Shown one piece after another: positions 8,769 through 18,647 of a stretch of DNA of 64,000 nucleotides. The stretch comes from Sphingobium sp. D43FB. Lineage in GTDB: Bacteria > Pseudomonadota > Alphaproteobacteria > Sphingomonadales > Sphingomonadaceae. The translations under genes were made by a program, and so were the position numbers. Position 1 is the stretch's first letter. Each line of letters begins with the position of its first letter. A model generated the notes under the pieces. It was not told the DNA's origin. It saw only the letters and a program-made list of their open reading frames with translations, and ran no database searches. The stretch lies in NCBI RefSeq assembly GCF_002312805.1, contig NZ_NMUA01000005.1, positions 1 through 64,000 of the forward strand. The letters run 5' to 3'.

Positions 8769-10085
8769 ATGGTCCCTCGCTATTCCCGCCCCGCAATGAC
8801 CGCCCTCTGGGAGCCGGAAGCCCGGTTCAAGATCTGGTTCGAGATCGAGGCGCATGCGACGGAGAAGCTGGGCGAACTAGGCGTCGTGCCGCCTTCGGCG
8901 GCCAAGGCCTTGTGGGACTGGTGGGCCACCAACCCCGTGATCGATGTCGCCGCAATCGACGCGATCGAGGCGGTCACCAAGCATGACGTCATCGCCTTCC
9001 TCACCTGGGTCGCCGAACAGGTGGGCGACGAAGCCCGCTTCATGCATCAGGGGATGACGTCGAGCGACGTCCTCGACACCTGCCTCGCGGTCCAGCTCGC
9101 CCGCGCTTCGGACCTGCTGATCGAGGACATCGACCAGCTGCTCGCCGTCATCAAGCGTCGCGCCTTCGAACATAAGCTGACCCCGACCATCGGCCGCAGC
9201 CACGGCATCCATGCCGAACCGGTCACCTTCGGCCTCAAAATGGCCGAAGCCTATGCCGAATTTTCCCGCTGCAAGGCACGCCTGATCGCCGCCCGCGCGG
9301 AAGTCGCCACCTGCGCTATTTCGGGCGCTGTCGGCACCTTCGCCAATATCGATCCCGCCGTCGAAGAACATGTCGCGGACAAGCTCGGCCTCGCGATCGA
9401 ACCCGTCTCGACCCAGGTCATCCCGCGCGACCGCCACGCCATGTTCTTCGCGACGCTCGGCGTCATTGCCAGCTCGATCGAACGGCTCGCCGTCGAAGTC
9501 CGCCATCTGCAGCGGACCGAAGTGTTGGAGGCGGAGGAATATTTCTCGCCGGGGCAAAAGGGTTCGTCGGCCATGCCGCACAAGCGCAACCCGGTGCTGA
9601 CCGAAAACCTCACCGGCCTTGCCCGCGTCGTGCGCGCCGCCGTCGTGCCCGCGCTCGAAAATGTCGCCCTCTGGCACGAACGCGATATTAGCCATTCGTC
9701 GGTCGAGCGCTTCTTCGGCCCCGATGCGACCATCACGCTCGACTTCGCGCTGGGTCGCCTGACCGGGGTGATCGACAAGCTACTCGTCTATCCTGAGCGG
9801 ATGATGAAGAATCTCGACAAGATGGGCGGCCTCGTCCACTCGCAGCGGGTGCTGCTCGCGCTCACGCAAGCCGGTGTCAGCCGCGAAGACAGCTATCGCT
9901 ATGTCCAGCGCAACGCGATGAAAGTGTGGGAATCGGACGGCCAGCTCTCACTGCTGGAATTGCTCAAAGCCGACACCGACGTCACCGCCGCGCTGCCACC
10001 CGAACAGATCGAGGAAAAATTCAACCTCGATTATCACTTCAAGCAAGTCGACACGATCTTCCACCGCGTCTTCGGCGAGGCGTAA
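8769..10085 (+). CDS. purB: Adenylosuccinate lyase
   Basis: Cleaves SAICAR and adenylosuccinate with release of fumarate, in purine synthesis. The 438-residue protein has [14 protein letters not shown] at the start, the [14 protein letters not shown] segment with the active-site region, [13 protein letters not shown] with the catalytic His, and the fumarase/aspartase family signature [10 protein letters not shown]. The ATG at 8769 gives the normal family start; forty extra codons upstream look non-coding. It stands between unrelated genes. Confidence 0.96.
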   Translation: MVPRYSRPAMTALWEPEARFKIWFEIEAHATEKLGELGVVPPSAAKALWDWWATNPVIDVAAIDAIEAVTKHDVIAFLTWVAEQVGDEARFMHQGMTSSDVLDTCLAVQLARASDLLIEDIDQLLAVIKRRAFEHKLTPTIGRSHGIHAEPVTFGLKMAEAYAEFSRCKARLIAARAEVATCAISGAVGTFANIDPAVEEHVADKLGLAIEPVSTQVIPRDRHAMFFATLGVIASSIERLAVEVRHLQRTEVLEAEEYFSPGQKGSSAMPHKRNPVLTENLTGLARVVRAAVVPALENVALWHERDISHSSVERFFGPDATITLDFALGRLTGVIDKLLVYPERMMKNLDKMGGLVHSQRVLLALTQAGVSREDSYRYVQRNAMKVWESDGQLSLLELLKADTDVTAALPPEQIEEKFNLDYHFKQVDTIFHRVFGEA

Positions 10086-10096
10086 ATCTATAAACT

Positions 10097-10124
10097 CTGT
10101 TCCCCGGCCTCCGCCGGGGAACAG
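10097..10124. repeat. Hairpin after purB (GTTCCCCGG repeat family)
   Basis: Perfect eleven-base inverted repeat CTGTTCCCCGG / CCGGGGAACAG around a six-base loop, between the convergent ends of purB and the LacI gene. There is no T-tract, so it is either a Rho-assisted or bidirectional terminator or a short relative of the repeat found at 63872-63939, which begins with the same TGTTCCCCGG. Confidence 0.65.
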
Positions 10125-10137
10125 GAAATTCAGGCCG

Positions 10138-11208
10138 TTATCGCACGCCCAACCTGGGCCGCATCCGGGGTGCTGCATCCGACTGCCGCCGCACCAGCTT
10201 ATGCGCCAGCACCAGATGCTCGGACGCCATCTCGGCTCCGCGCCGTCCTTTCAGCAACCGCACCAACACCTCGACCGCCGCGCGCGACATGGCGCTGATC
10301 GGCTGGCGGATGGTGGTCAGTTCGGGCCAGATGGTGGTGGCAAGCGACGTGTCATCGAACCCGCACACCGTCAGGTCGCCCGGCACGTCCAGCCCGCTGC
10401 GATGCGCGATCGCCACGGTGGCCGCCGCCATATCGTCATTGCTGGCAAAGATGGCGGTGGGTGGATCGAGCAGCGACAATATCTGTTCGGCCGCGTCCAG
10501 CCCGGAGCGATAGGTGAAATAGCCCTGCGCGATCAGTTCATCCAACACCGGCAGGTTCGCTTCGCTCAGCGCCGCGAGATAGCCCTCGAACCGCTTGCCG
10601 CTGGCGGTCTGGTTGGGGTTGCCCTTGACGAAGCCGATGCGCGAATGGCCGAGCGTGATCAGGTGGCGCGTCATTTCATAGGCGGCCTGAAAATCGTCGA
10701 TGCTGACCGCGGCGAGGTCGCCGGGTGCCCGGCCGGTCGCCACTGCGACGGCGGGAATATCGGCGGCCTTCAACGCGGCCACCATTTCCTCCAGATCGCA
10801 TAGCGGCGGCGGCAGGATGACGCCGTTGATCCGCCCGCGCAGCAGATGATCGACCACCGCCTTCACCGACGTCTGCTCGTCCCATTTCTCGACGACCAGG
10901 TCGACACCGCTGCGGCTGGCCTGATCCAGGCTGCCGACCAGAAATTCGCTCAGATAAGAGGAGGACGGGTTGCTGTAGAGCAGGCCGATCCGCAGTTCAT
11001 CGCCCCCCGCCAGACTGCGCGCGGCGGCGCTTGGCGCATAGTTGAGCGCGATGATGGCGGCATCGACCTTCGCCTTGGTCGCCGGGCGCACCACCTGCTC
11101 GCCATTGATGACGCGCGACACCGTCATGGGCGACACCCCGGCGTGGCGCGCCACATCGTTGATCGTTGGGGCATTGCGCTGACGGCGGGAGGATCGGGTA
11201 TCGGTCAA
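10138..11208 (-). CDS. LacI-family transcriptional regulator
   Basis: A 356-residue repressor. The N-terminal helix-turn-helix TINDVARHAGVSPMTVSRVING (about residues 14-35) is followed by the hinge and a periplasmic-binding-protein-like sugar-sensing domain with LRIGLLYSNPSSSYLSEFL and FASNDDMAAATVAIAHR. Start is a TTG at 11208 with no strong ribosome site. Lying between the xylose operon and the glucuronoxylan genes, it is the likely binder of the two operators at 7556 and 13501. The inducer (xylose, xylonate or a hexuronate) cannot be told from sequence. Confidence 0.9.
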   Translation of the reverse strand: MTDTRSSRRQRNAPTINDVARHAGVSPMTVSRVINGEQVVRPATKAKVDAAIIALNYAPSAAARSLAGGDELRIGLLYSNPSSSYLSEFLVGSLDQASRSGVDLVVEKWDEQTSVKAVVDHLLRGRINGVILPPPLCDLEEMVAALKAADIPAVAVATGRAPGDLAAVSIDDFQAAYEMTRHLITLGHSRIGFVKGNPNQTASGKRFEGYLAALSEANLPVLDELIAQGYFTYRSGLDAAEQILSLLDPPTAIFASNDDMAAATVAIAHRSGLDVPGDLTVCGFDDTSLATTIWPELTTIRQPISAMSRAAVEVLVRLLKGRRGAEMASEHLVLAHKLVRRQSDAAPRMRPRLGVR

Positions 11209-11284
11209 TGCGGGGTGCTTTCAAGGCCGGACGGGAGGTTGCCGGAGTGGTAGCGACAACACCCCGCCGGATTAAAGCAAAAAA

Positions 11285-13429
11285 TCACGGATTGCCGGGC
11301 GCATAGGGGAATTTGCGCATTTTATAGGCCTCCAGCCTCTCCGGCGGCGGCGCAGCACCGGCAGGCAGGGGCAGCTTGGCGATCGACTGGAAATAGGCGA
11401 TGCTCGCGTCGCGCCACCATTGCGCCTCCTTTTGCTGGATGGAAAGGAAGGTCTGCGTCTGCGCAAAACGCTCCGCATCGATCAAGGGGCGCAGCCCCTC
11501 CCACGTCGCGCGCATCCCCGCAACATAGGCAACGCCCCGGTCATAGCGATGGACCATCCCATCCCACAGCATTTCGCCCGATGCCAAGCGATAGTCCCAG
11601 GGCAGATGATGGAACCACAGCAAGTCCCGCTCCGGCGTCGTGCGTGGATCGGCGAACCGCTTGGCCAGCGCCGGCGCATATTGGGTGATGGCGTTGCTGC
11701 CACTCTTGGTCCGGTCAAAGCCGATGCCGCTCGCATCCGCCTTATGATAATAGACCGGGTTCCATTCGGGCCGCGCGAGGTCCGATACCCAGGGGGCAGG
11801 GCCATAATGATGACCCGTGTTCATGACATGGGCAAGGCCCAGCGGCGTCATATAGTCCACCGCCGCCTCGCGCGATCCCATCATCATCGCGACCATCGGC
11901 TCGACCACCGCCTTGTCCGGCGTGAAGGTCAGCGCCGCCCATTCGCGCGCCACCGCATCGGCGGTCAGGTCCGGGTTCCAGGCCATCCGCCCGAACGCAT
12001 ACCAGTCCGCCTGGTTGAAGATCGACCCGCTCCAGTCGCGATCCGTGCCGATATTGGCGACGCCCGCAATCCCGGTCAGCCTGTGCCCGTCCAGCGACCC
12101 GTCGATCACCTTGGCAACCGTCGATCCCTTGCCCTTGGCAAAGGTATCGCTTTTCAGCGTCTCCTCGAACAACGGCCCCAAATAGGTCAGATGCGTCGAT
12201 TGCCCCAAATATTCCTTGGTGATCTGGAACTCCATCATCAACGGCGTCCTGGGCATCGCCCCGAACAGCGGATGAAACGGCTCGCGCGGCTGAAAATCGA
12301 TCGCGCCATTCTTGACCTGCACGATGACATTGTCGGCGAACTGCCCGTCGAGCGGCTTGAAGTCGGCATAGGCCTGCTTGGCGCGATCGTCGGGATTGTC
12401 ATGGGCGTAGACAAAGGCGCGCCACATCACGATCCCGCCATGCGGCTTGACCGCTGCGGCCAGCATGTTCGCGCCGTCGGCATGGGAGCGCTTATAATCC
12501 TGCGGGCCCGGCTGCCCCTCGCTATTGGCCTTGACCAGGAAGCCACCGAAATCGGGGATCGCCGCGTAAATCTCGTCGGCCTTGGCCTTCCACCAGGCAG
12601 CCACGGCCGGATCGAGCGGATCGGCGGTCTTGAGCCCATCCAACTCCATCGGCGCGGTCCATTTGACCGACAGATAGACCTTGATCCCATAGGGCCGGAA
12701 CACATCGGCCAGCGCCGCCGCCTTGGCGATATAGGGCGCGGTCAGGCTGTCCGATTTGGCATTCACATTGTTGAGCACGGTGCCGTTGATGCCGATCGAC
12801 GCATTGGCGCGGGCATAGTCGCTATAACGCGGCCCTTTCCAGTCGGGCAGCCGCCACCAGTCCCAGATTGACGATCCCGCATAGCCGCGCTCCACCGTAC
12901 CATCCAGATTGTCCCAATGGTTGAGCAGCCGAAGCCCGATGCGCGGCGCGCTGCGTATATCGATCGCATCCAGCGCCGTGCCCGATTGCGCCAGCCGCAG
13001 CCAATGGAACGCGCCATGCAGCAGCCCCATCTCGCTATTCGCCGCGATCAGCGTGACCGGCTGTCCCTCCACCCGGATCGACCGGATCGCATAGCCCTCC
13101 TGGCCCAGCCCCTCCAACGGGAGCGGCAGGGCAGGGGCCGTCTCCGGCGTCGCCAGCCACAGTGCACCCGGCCGCATGCTATCCGCTATCATCGGGGCCG
13201 TACCGGTCATACCGGTGACGCCGCGCTGCAATTCGTCCCTGATGATCTGCATCGTCGCGCTGTCGCCGGGCGCGGTGATCACGCTAGCATGGGCCGCAAT
13301 CCGCGCGGCCGCCGCCCCGTCCACCCGCGCATAGCGCAACCAGAGATCATAGCCATCCTCGGCCATAGCCACCGGCGTCAGGACCGTCATGGCCATAGCC
13401 ATCATCCAGCAAATCAGGCGCGCGATCAT
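11285..13429 (-). CDS. GH67 xylan alpha-1,2-glucuronidase
   Basis: Removes (4-O-methyl)-glucuronic acid from the non-reducing ends of xylo-oligosaccharides. The 714-residue protein has a signal peptide (cut near VAMA-ED), so it works in the periplasm or outside. Family landmarks: EDGYDLWLRY, LNHWDNLDGTVERGYAGSSIWDW, SVKWTAPMELDGL, and LVKANSEGQPGP, whose Glu304 fits the general acid; the QVKNGAIDFQPREPFHPLFG block carries the other acidic catalytic candidates. Divergent from the GH3 gene across a 199-base promoter with a LacI-type operator. Confidence 0.93.
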   Translation of the reverse strand: MIARLICWMMAMAMTVLTPVAMAEDGYDLWLRYARVDGAAAARIAAHASVITAPGDSATMQIIRDELQRGVTGMTGTAPMIADSMRPGALWLATPETAPALPLPLEGLGQEGYAIRSIRVEGQPVTLIAANSEMGLLHGAFHWLRLAQSGTALDAIDIRSAPRIGLRLLNHWDNLDGTVERGYAGSSIWDWWRLPDWKGPRYSDYARANASIGINGTVLNNVNAKSDSLTAPYIAKAAALADVFRPYGIKVYLSVKWTAPMELDGLKTADPLDPAVAAWWKAKADEIYAAIPDFGGFLVKANSEGQPGPQDYKRSHADGANMLAAAVKPHGGIVMWRAFVYAHDNPDDRAKQAYADFKPLDGQFADNVIVQVKNGAIDFQPREPFHPLFGAMPRTPLMMEFQITKEYLGQSTHLTYLGPLFEETLKSDTFAKGKGSTVAKVIDGSLDGHRLTGIAGVANIGTDRDWSGSIFNQADWYAFGRMAWNPDLTADAVAREWAALTFTPDKAVVEPMVAMMMGSREAAVDYMTPLGLAHVMNTGHHYGPAPWVSDLARPEWNPVYYHKADASGIGFDRTKSGSNAITQYAPALAKRFADPRTTPERDLLWFHHLPWDYRLASGEMLWDGMVHRYDRGVAYVAGMRATWEGLRPLIDAERFAQTQTFLSIQQKEAQWWRDASIAYFQSIAKLPLPAGAAPPPERLEAYKMRKFPYAPGNP

Positions 13430-13500
13430 GTCTTCCTCTCCATCGCGTCGGCGTCGCCAGCCCGTTATCGGGCATTGACAATCGCGACTTGTCTTACCAA

Positions 13501-13514
13501 TGGTAACGCTATCA
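13501..13514. promoter_or_regulatory. LacI-type operator between GH67 and GH3 genes
   Basis: TGGTAACGCTATCA fits TGnTAnCGnTAnCA exactly, like the xylX site. A second small palindrome, TTACCAATGGTAA (13495-13507), overlaps its left half. The site sits in the shared divergent promoter, so one repressor could control both genes together with the xylose operon. Confidence 0.75.
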
Positions 13515-13569
13515 GCGATAATCCGGCAAGCAGAAACGTGACAGCTCGGTAAAATTGGAGAGGCGCATC

Positions 13570-13632
13570 ATGACCCATCCCCGCACAATAGCGAAACGGG
13601 CGACGATTTCCATCGTCCTGACGGCGCGATGA
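13570..13632 (+). CDS. Upstream leader ORF coupled to the GH3 gene
   Basis: A 20-codon frame beginning ATG-ACC-CAT, preceded by a strong GGAGAGG seven bases upstream. Its TGA (13630-13632) overlaps the GH3 start codon as ATGA, and the GH3 start has no ribosome site of its own. This suggests GH3 translation depends on termination and re-initiation after the leader. The peptide is basic and resembles nothing known. The alternative is a natural frameshift that lengthens the GH3 N-terminus. Confidence 0.5.
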   Translation: MTHPRTIAKRATISIVLTAR

Positions 13633-16004
13633 CCATGGCCTTTGCCCGTCGCCAGGCGCTCGGCCTGCTCGCGTCCAGCTCGCTCCTGTCGGCGACTCCG
13701 GCCATGGCCGCCAAAAAGGGCGGCCCGCTCTACAAGGACGCAACCGCGCCGATCGACCTGCGCGTGCGCGACCTGCTCGGCCGCATGACGCTGGAGGAAA
13801 AAGTCGGTCAGATCATCGCGCTCTGGGCGACCAAGGCCGACATCATGGATGGCCTGACCTTCTCCCCCGCCAAAGCGAGCAAAGCCTATCCGGCGAGCTT
13901 TGGCCAGATCACCCGCCCGTCCGACAAGCGCGGCGCGCCTGATGGGTCGCAACAGGCAGGCGGCGTCGGCGCGCGCTGGCGCACCCCGGCGGACACTGTG
14001 GCCTTCATCACCGCGATCCAGAAATGGGCAATCGAGGAAACCCGACTCGGCATCCCCGTGCTGTTCCATGAGGAATCGCTGCATGGCTATATGGCGACCG
14101 AGGCCACCAGCTTCCCGATGGCGATCGGCCTGGCGGGCAGTTTCGACCGCCAGTTGATGCACGACATCCAATCCGTCACCGCCCGCGAAGTCCGCGCGCG
14201 CGGCGTGCATCTCGCTCTGTCCCCGGTGGTCGATATCGCCCGCGATCCGCGCTGGGGCCGCATTGAGGAAACCTTTGGCGAAGACCCTTATCTGTGCGGC
14301 GAAATGGGCGTCGCCGCCGTGCTGGGCCTGCAGGGCGAAAGCAAGCAGCTCGGCCCGGACAAGGTGATGGCGACGCTCAAACATATGACCGGCCATGGCC
14401 AGCCCCAAAGCGGCCAGAACATCGCGCCGGCGTCGATCTCCGAACGCGAATTGCGCGAGAATTTCTTTCCGCCCTTCCGCGAAGTCGTCCGCCGCACTGG
14501 CATCGCCGCCGTCATGCCCAGCTATAATGAGATTGATGGCGTCCCCAGCCACCAAAGCAAGTGGCTGCTCGGCGACATCCTGCGCGGCGAATGGCATTTC
14601 GACGGCGCGGTGGTCAGCGATTATGGCGCGGTCCACGAACTCGACACCATCCACCATGTCCAATCCGACCCCGAAGCATCGGCGCGCGCCGCGCTGCGCG
14701 CCGGGGTGGATTGCGAATTGCCCGATGGCCTGACCTATCGGACGCTGGTGAGCCAGGTGCGCGCTGGCAAGGTGCCGGTCGAAGCGGTCGATATGGCCGT
14801 GCGCCGCATGTTGACGCTCAAATTCCGCGCTGGCCTGTTCGAGAATCCCTGGCCGCGTAAGGACTTTGAAGCGCTGACCGGCAATGCCGAAGCGCGCGCG
14901 CTGGCCTTGAAAGCCGCACACAAGTCGATCGCGCTGCTCAAAAATGACGGCACGCTGCCGCTGACGGCGGGCACACACAAGCGCGTCGCCGTCATCGGTC
15001 CCAATGCCGCCGTCGCGCGCCTTGGCGGCTATTCCTCTATCCCGCGCCAGGAAGTGTCGCTGCTCGAAGGCATAGAGGCCAAGCTCATGGGCAAGGCGCA
15101 GGTGGTCCATGCCCAGGGCGTCTTCATCACCCAGAGCGAGGATCGCTCGGCCGACGAGGTGCTGCTCGCCGATCCCGCCAAGAACCGCGCCTTGATCGCC
15201 CAGGCGGTCGAGGTCGCCAACAGCGCCGATGTCATCATCCTCGCGATCGGCGACACCGAACAGACCAGCCGCGAAGGCTTTGCCAAAAACCATCTCGGCG
15301 ACCGCACCAGCCTTGATCTGCTGGGCGAGCAGAATGCGTTGTTCCTGGCGATGAAGGCGACCGGCAAGCCCGTCATCGTCTGCGCCATCAACGGCCGCCC
15401 GCCCAGCTATCCCACGGTCGTCGAAGGCGCGAACGCGCTGCTCGAATGCTGGTATCCGGGGCAGGAGGGCGGCACGGCCATGGCCGACATTCTCTTCGGC
15501 GACGTCAATCCCGGTGCCAAACTGCCGGTCAGCGTCGCACGGGATGAGGGCCAGATCCCGATCTTCTACAACCGCAAGCCGTCGGCCAGCCGGGGCTATC
15601 TGTTCGCCGAAAACACGCCGCTCTTTCCGTTCGGCTTTGGCCTCAGCTACACTCGCTTTGAATTTGGCAAACCACGCCTGTCCGCGCCGCGCATCGGCAT
15701 AGGAGGGCAGGTGACGGTTGAGGTCGATGTCCGCAATGTGGGCGACAGGGCCGGGGACGAAGTCGTCCAACTCTACGTCCATGATCAGGTCGCCAGCGTC
15801 ACTCGTCCGATCAAGCAACTCAAAGGCTTCGAACGCATCACCCTCGCGCCCGGTGAGAGCCGGACCGTTCGCCTGCCGCTCGGGCCGGATGCTTTCGCGC
15901 TGTGGAATCTCGACATGGACGAAGTGGTCGAACCCGGCCTGTTCGACATCATGGTCGGGCCGGACAGCGAAAATCTCCAGACCGTCACGCTCGAAATCCT
16001 CTGA
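13629..16004 (+). CDS. GH3 beta-xylosidase / beta-glucosidase, exported
   Basis: A 791-residue glycoside hydrolase family 3 enzyme. The N-terminus [16 protein letters not shown] with ATPAMA cleavage is a Tat-like or Sec signal. Seen in order: N-terminal TIM barrel with [47 protein letters not shown], nucleophile Asp331 in [11 protein letters not shown], then the alpha/beta sandwich and a C-terminal fibronectin III-like domain ([21 protein letters not shown]). The [14 protein letters not shown] form is usual in xylan-active members. With the GH67 enzyme opposite and mannonate dehydratase behind, beta-xylosidase is the favoured activity. Translation is probably coupled to a short leader ORF. 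Confidence 0.92.
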   Translation: MTMAFARRQALGLLASSSLLSATPAMAAKKGGPLYKDATAPIDLRVRDLLGRMTLEEKVGQIIALWATKADIMDGLTFSPAKASKAYPASFGQITRPSDKRGAPDGSQQAGGVGARWRTPADTVAFITAIQKWAIEETRLGIPVLFHEESLHGYMATEATSFPMAIGLAGSFDRQLMHDIQSVTAREVRARGVHLALSPVVDIARDPRWGRIEETFGEDPYLCGEMGVAAVLGLQGESKQLGPDKVMATLKHMTGHGQPQSGQNIAPASISERELRENFFPPFREVVRRTGIAAVMPSYNEIDGVPSHQSKWLLGDILRGEWHFDGAVVSDYGAVHELDTIHHVQSDPEASARAALRAGVDCELPDGLTYRTLVSQVRAGKVPVEAVDMAVRRMLTLKFRAGLFENPWPRKDFEALTGNAEARALALKAAHKSIALLKNDGTLPLTAGTHKRVAVIGPNAAVARLGGYSSIPRQEVSLLEGIEAKLMGKAQVVHAQGVFITQSEDRSADEVLLADPAKNRALIAQAVEVANSADVIILAIGDTEQTSREGFAKNHLGDRTSLDLLGEQNALFLAMKATGKPVIVCAINGRPPSYPTVVEGANALLECWYPGQEGGTAMADILFGDVNPGAKLPVSVARDEGQIPIFYNRKPSASRGYLFAENTPLFPFGFGLSYTRFEFGKPRLSAPRIGIGGQVTVEVDVRNVGDRAGDEVVQLYVHDQVASVTRPIKQLKGFERITLAPGESRTVRLPLGPDAFALWNLDMDEVVEPGLFDIMVGPDSENLQTVTLEIL

Positions 16005-16018
16005 ACAGGACCACGCAC

Positions 16019-17230
16019 ATGCCTAAAATCCTTGATGCCAGGGTCATCGTCACCTGCCCCGGCCGCAATTTCGTCACCTTGAAGATCATCACCGAAGACG
16101 GTGTCTATGGCCTTGGCGATGCGACGCTCAACGGCCGCGAACTGGCGGTGGCCAGCTATTTGCAGGACCATGTCATCCCCTGCCTGATCGGCAGGGATGC
16201 GCACCGGATCGAGGATATCTGGCAATATCTCTACAAGGGCGCCTATTGGCGGCGCGGCCCGGTCACCATGTCGGCCATCGCCGCCGTCGATACCGCGCTC
16301 TGGGATATCAAGGGCAAGCTGGCGGGCCTGCCGGTCTATCAATTGCTCGGCGGAGCCAGCCGCGACAGTGTGATGGTCTATGGCCATGCCAACGGCACCA
16401 CGATCGAGGATACGGTAGCGGTCGCGCTCGATTATCAGCGGCAGGGCTATAAGGCGATCCGCATCCAGTGCGGCGTGCCCGGCATGGCATCGACCTATGG
16501 CGTCAGCAAGGACAAATATTTCTACGAACCCGCCGATGCAGACCTTCCGACCGAAAATGTCTGGAACACCTCCAAATATATGCGCGTCGTGCCCGAACTG
16601 TTCAAAGCCGCGCGCGAAGCGTTGGGCTGGGACGTCCACCTGCTGCACGACATCCATCATCGCCTGACCCCGGTCGAAGCCGGACGACTGGGCAAGGATC
16701 TCGAACCTTATCGTCCCTTCTGGCTCGAAGATGCGACGCCCGCTGAAAATCAGGAAGCGTTCAAACTGATCCGCCAGCACACCACCACGCCGCTGGCCGT
16801 GGGCGAAATCTTCAATTCCATCCACGATTGCCGCGAACTGATCGAAAACCAGCTGATCGACTATATCCGCGCCACCGTGGTCCACGCCGGCGGCATCAGC
16901 CATCTGCGCAAGATCGCCAACCTCGCCGATCTCTATCAGGTCCGCACCGGCTGCCACGGCGCGACCGATCTGTCGCCGGTCTGCATGGCCGCCGCGCTGC
17001 ACTTTGATCTGAGCGTCCCCAATTTCGGCGTACAGGAATATATGCGCCACACGCCCGAAACCGACGCCGTCTTCCCCCACGCCTACAGCTTCGCCGACGG
17101 CGCGATGCATCCCGGCGAAGCGCCGGGCCTGGGCGTCGACATCGACGAAGAACTGGCCGCCAAATATGACTATAGCCGCGCCTTCCTGCCGGTAAACCGG
17201 CTGGAAGACGGCACGATGTTCAATTGGTGA
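16019..17230 (+). CDS. manD: D-mannonate dehydratase (enolase superfamily, ManD type)
   Basis: Dehydrates D-mannonate to 2-keto-3-deoxygluconate in glucuronate catabolism. The 403-residue protein keeps the ligand and acid/base set described for ManD with an offset of one: Asp211 and His213 ([10 protein letters not shown]), Glu237 (WLEDATP), Glu263 (GEIFNS), Tyr160 and Arg148. The start at 16019 removes a 39-residue extension that is only the GH3 end in another frame. It follows GH3 by 14 bases, so they are probably one transcript. It fits use of glucuronate freed by the GH67 enzyme, although the uronate isomerase and mannonate oxidoreductase are not in this window. Confidence 0.92.
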   Translation: MPKILDARVIVTCPGRNFVTLKIITEDGVYGLGDATLNGRELAVASYLQDHVIPCLIGRDAHRIEDIWQYLYKGAYWRRGPVTMSAIAAVDTALWDIKGKLAGLPVYQLLGGASRDSVMVYGHANGTTIEDTVAVALDYQRQGYKAIRIQCGVPGMASTYGVSKDKYFYEPADADLPTENVWNTSKYMRVVPELFKAAREALGWDVHLLHDIHHRLTPVEAGRLGKDLEPYRPFWLEDATPAENQEAFKLIRQHTTTPLAVGEIFNSIHDCRELIENQLIDYIRATVVHAGGISHLRKIANLADLYQVRTGCHGATDLSPVCMAAALHFDLSVPNFGVQEYMRHTPETDAVFPHAYSFADGAMHPGEAPGLGVDIDEELAAKYDYSRAFLPVNRLEDGTMFNW

Positions 17231-17269
17231 TAGGTTTATCCATTCACATGTTGTTTTTCACGGCACCCA

Positions 17270-17335
17270 CATCCGTTCGTGCTGAGCTTGTCGAAGCACG
17301 CGCGCGCCCTTCGACAGGCTCAGGGCGAACGGATG
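17270..17335. repeat. Paired palindromic repeat (TCCGTTCG family)
   Basis: Two arms of about 31 bases face each other: one starts CATCCGTTCGTGCTGAGC and the other ends GGCTCAGGGCGAACGGATG, with a few mismatches. Transcribed it would form a long hairpin between manD and the MFS gene. The same family recurs at 50832-50910 and inside the E2 gene at 51251-51385. Confidence 0.85.
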
Positions 17336-17351
17336 TTGGCGGAACTGGCGG

Positions 17352-18647
17352 GTGAACGAGTCGATGAATATAGCGATCCCCAAACCCTCCGGCAAAGTCC
17401 GCTGGATCGTCTGCGCGCTCCTCTTCTTCGCCGTGGTGCTGAGCTATGTCGACCGCCTCGTCCTGCCGACGCTCAAGCCAGACCTGCAAGCGCGCTATGA
17501 CTGGAGCGAGAGCGGCTATGCCGATCTCGCCATCTGGTTTCAGGCGGGCTATGGCATTTCCTACGTCTTTTTCGGCCGCCTGATCGACAAGATCGGCGCG
17601 CGGGCCGGCTATACGCTGGCCGTGTCGCTATGGACCATCGGCCATGTCGCGCACATCTTCTTCACCTCGACCGCGGGCATGTTGCTCGCGCGCATCCCGC
17701 TCGCGATCGGCGAGGCGGGGACGTTCCCCGCCGCCATCGCCGCGACCAATGAATGGTTCCCCAAGAAGGAACGCGCCTTCGCGATCGGCATCTTCAACGC
17801 CGGGTCCAATGTCGGCGCGATCCTGACCCCGCTGATCGTCCCGATCATCGCCGTCACATTGGGCTGGCGCTGGGCCTTCATCCTCACCGGGCTGCTGACG
17901 GTCATATGGCTCGTCGCCTGGCTCAGCTTCTACCGCAGCCCGCGCGAGAAGAAGAGCCTCACCGCCGAAGAACTGGCCTGGATCGAAACCGATCCCGTCG
18001 AACCGCAACGCCCGGTCAAATGGGCGACGCTGTTCCGCCTGCGCCAGACCTGGGCCTATATGGCCGGGCGCTTCCTGATCGATCCGGTCTGGTGGACCTT
18101 CCTCTTCTGGCTGCCCGATTTCTTCAACAAACAATATGGCGTCAAGATGCTCGACTTCGGCCCGCCGCTGATCGCCGTCTATCTGCTGGCCGATGTCGGG
18201 TCGGTCGCGGGCGGCTGGGCGTCGTCGCGCTTCATCGGCAGCGGCTGGAGCATCAATCGCGGGCGCAAGACGGCGATGCTGCTCGCCGCGCTCTGCGCAG
18301 TCCCCATCGCCTTTGCCACGCACGCGCCCAATATGTGGGTTGCAGTTGCTCTAATTGGGCTTGCCTGCGCCGGGCATCAGGGCTTCTCCGCCAACCTGTA
18401 CGCTTTGCCGGGCGACGTCTTCCCCCGCTGGATGGCCGGGTCGGTCGTCGGCCTCGGTGGCCTGGCCGGTGCGATCGGCGGCATGATGATGGCCAAGTTC
18501 GCCGGCGTCATCCTCGAAACCGTCGGCAGCTACGGTCCCATCTTCGCCGTCGCCTCCTGCGCCTATCTCGTCGCGCTCGCCACCATCCACCTCATCATCC
18601 CGCGCTATCAGGCCGTCGATAGCGCCGCCATTGGGGCTGAACCATGA
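17352..18647 (+). CDS. MFS transporter, hexuronate (ExuT-like) type
   Basis: A 431-residue major facilitator of the anion:cation symporter kind. Helix 1 reads WIVCALLFFAVVLSYVDRLVLPTLKPDL, followed by GYGISYVFFGRLIDKIGAR, and RIPLAIGEAGTFPAAIAATNEWFPKKERAFAIGIFNAGSNVGAI, the pattern typical of ExuT/GudP transporters. Placed after manD it likely imports glucuronate or aldobiouronates released from xylan. The start is GTG at 17352 or ATG at 17364. Its stop overlaps the start of the SGNH hydrolase gene (ATGA). Confidence 0.85.
   Translation: MNESMNIAIPKPSGKVRWIVCALLFFAVVLSYVDRLVLPTLKPDLQARYDWSESGYADLAIWFQAGYGISYVFFGRLIDKIGARAGYTLAVSLWTIGHVAHIFFTSTAGMLLARIPLAIGEAGTFPAAIAATNEWFPKKERAFAIGIFNAGSNVGAILTPLIVPIIAVTLGWRWAFILTGLLTVIWLVAWLSFYRSPREKKSLTAEELAWIETDPVEPQRPVKWATLFRLRQTWAYMAGRFLIDPVWWTFLFWLPDFFNKQYGVKMLDFGPPLIAVYLLADVGSVAGGWASSRFIGSGWSINRGRKTAMLLAALCAVPIAFATHAPNMWVAVALIGLACAGHQGFSANLYALPGDVFPRWMAGSVVGLGGLAGAIGGMMMAKFAGVILETVGSYGPIFAVASCAYLVALATIHLIIPRYQAVDSAAIGAEP

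Noticed and set aside
10097-10124. Standard terminator call for the hairpin after purB
   Set aside because: Stem is strong but no T-tract on either strand; listed as a repeat-type hairpin instead.
13512-15818. 768-codon minus-strand open frame opposite the GH3 gene
   Set aside because: Mirror frame of a clear GH3 enzyme; no domain-like sequence, His/Asp/Arg rich.
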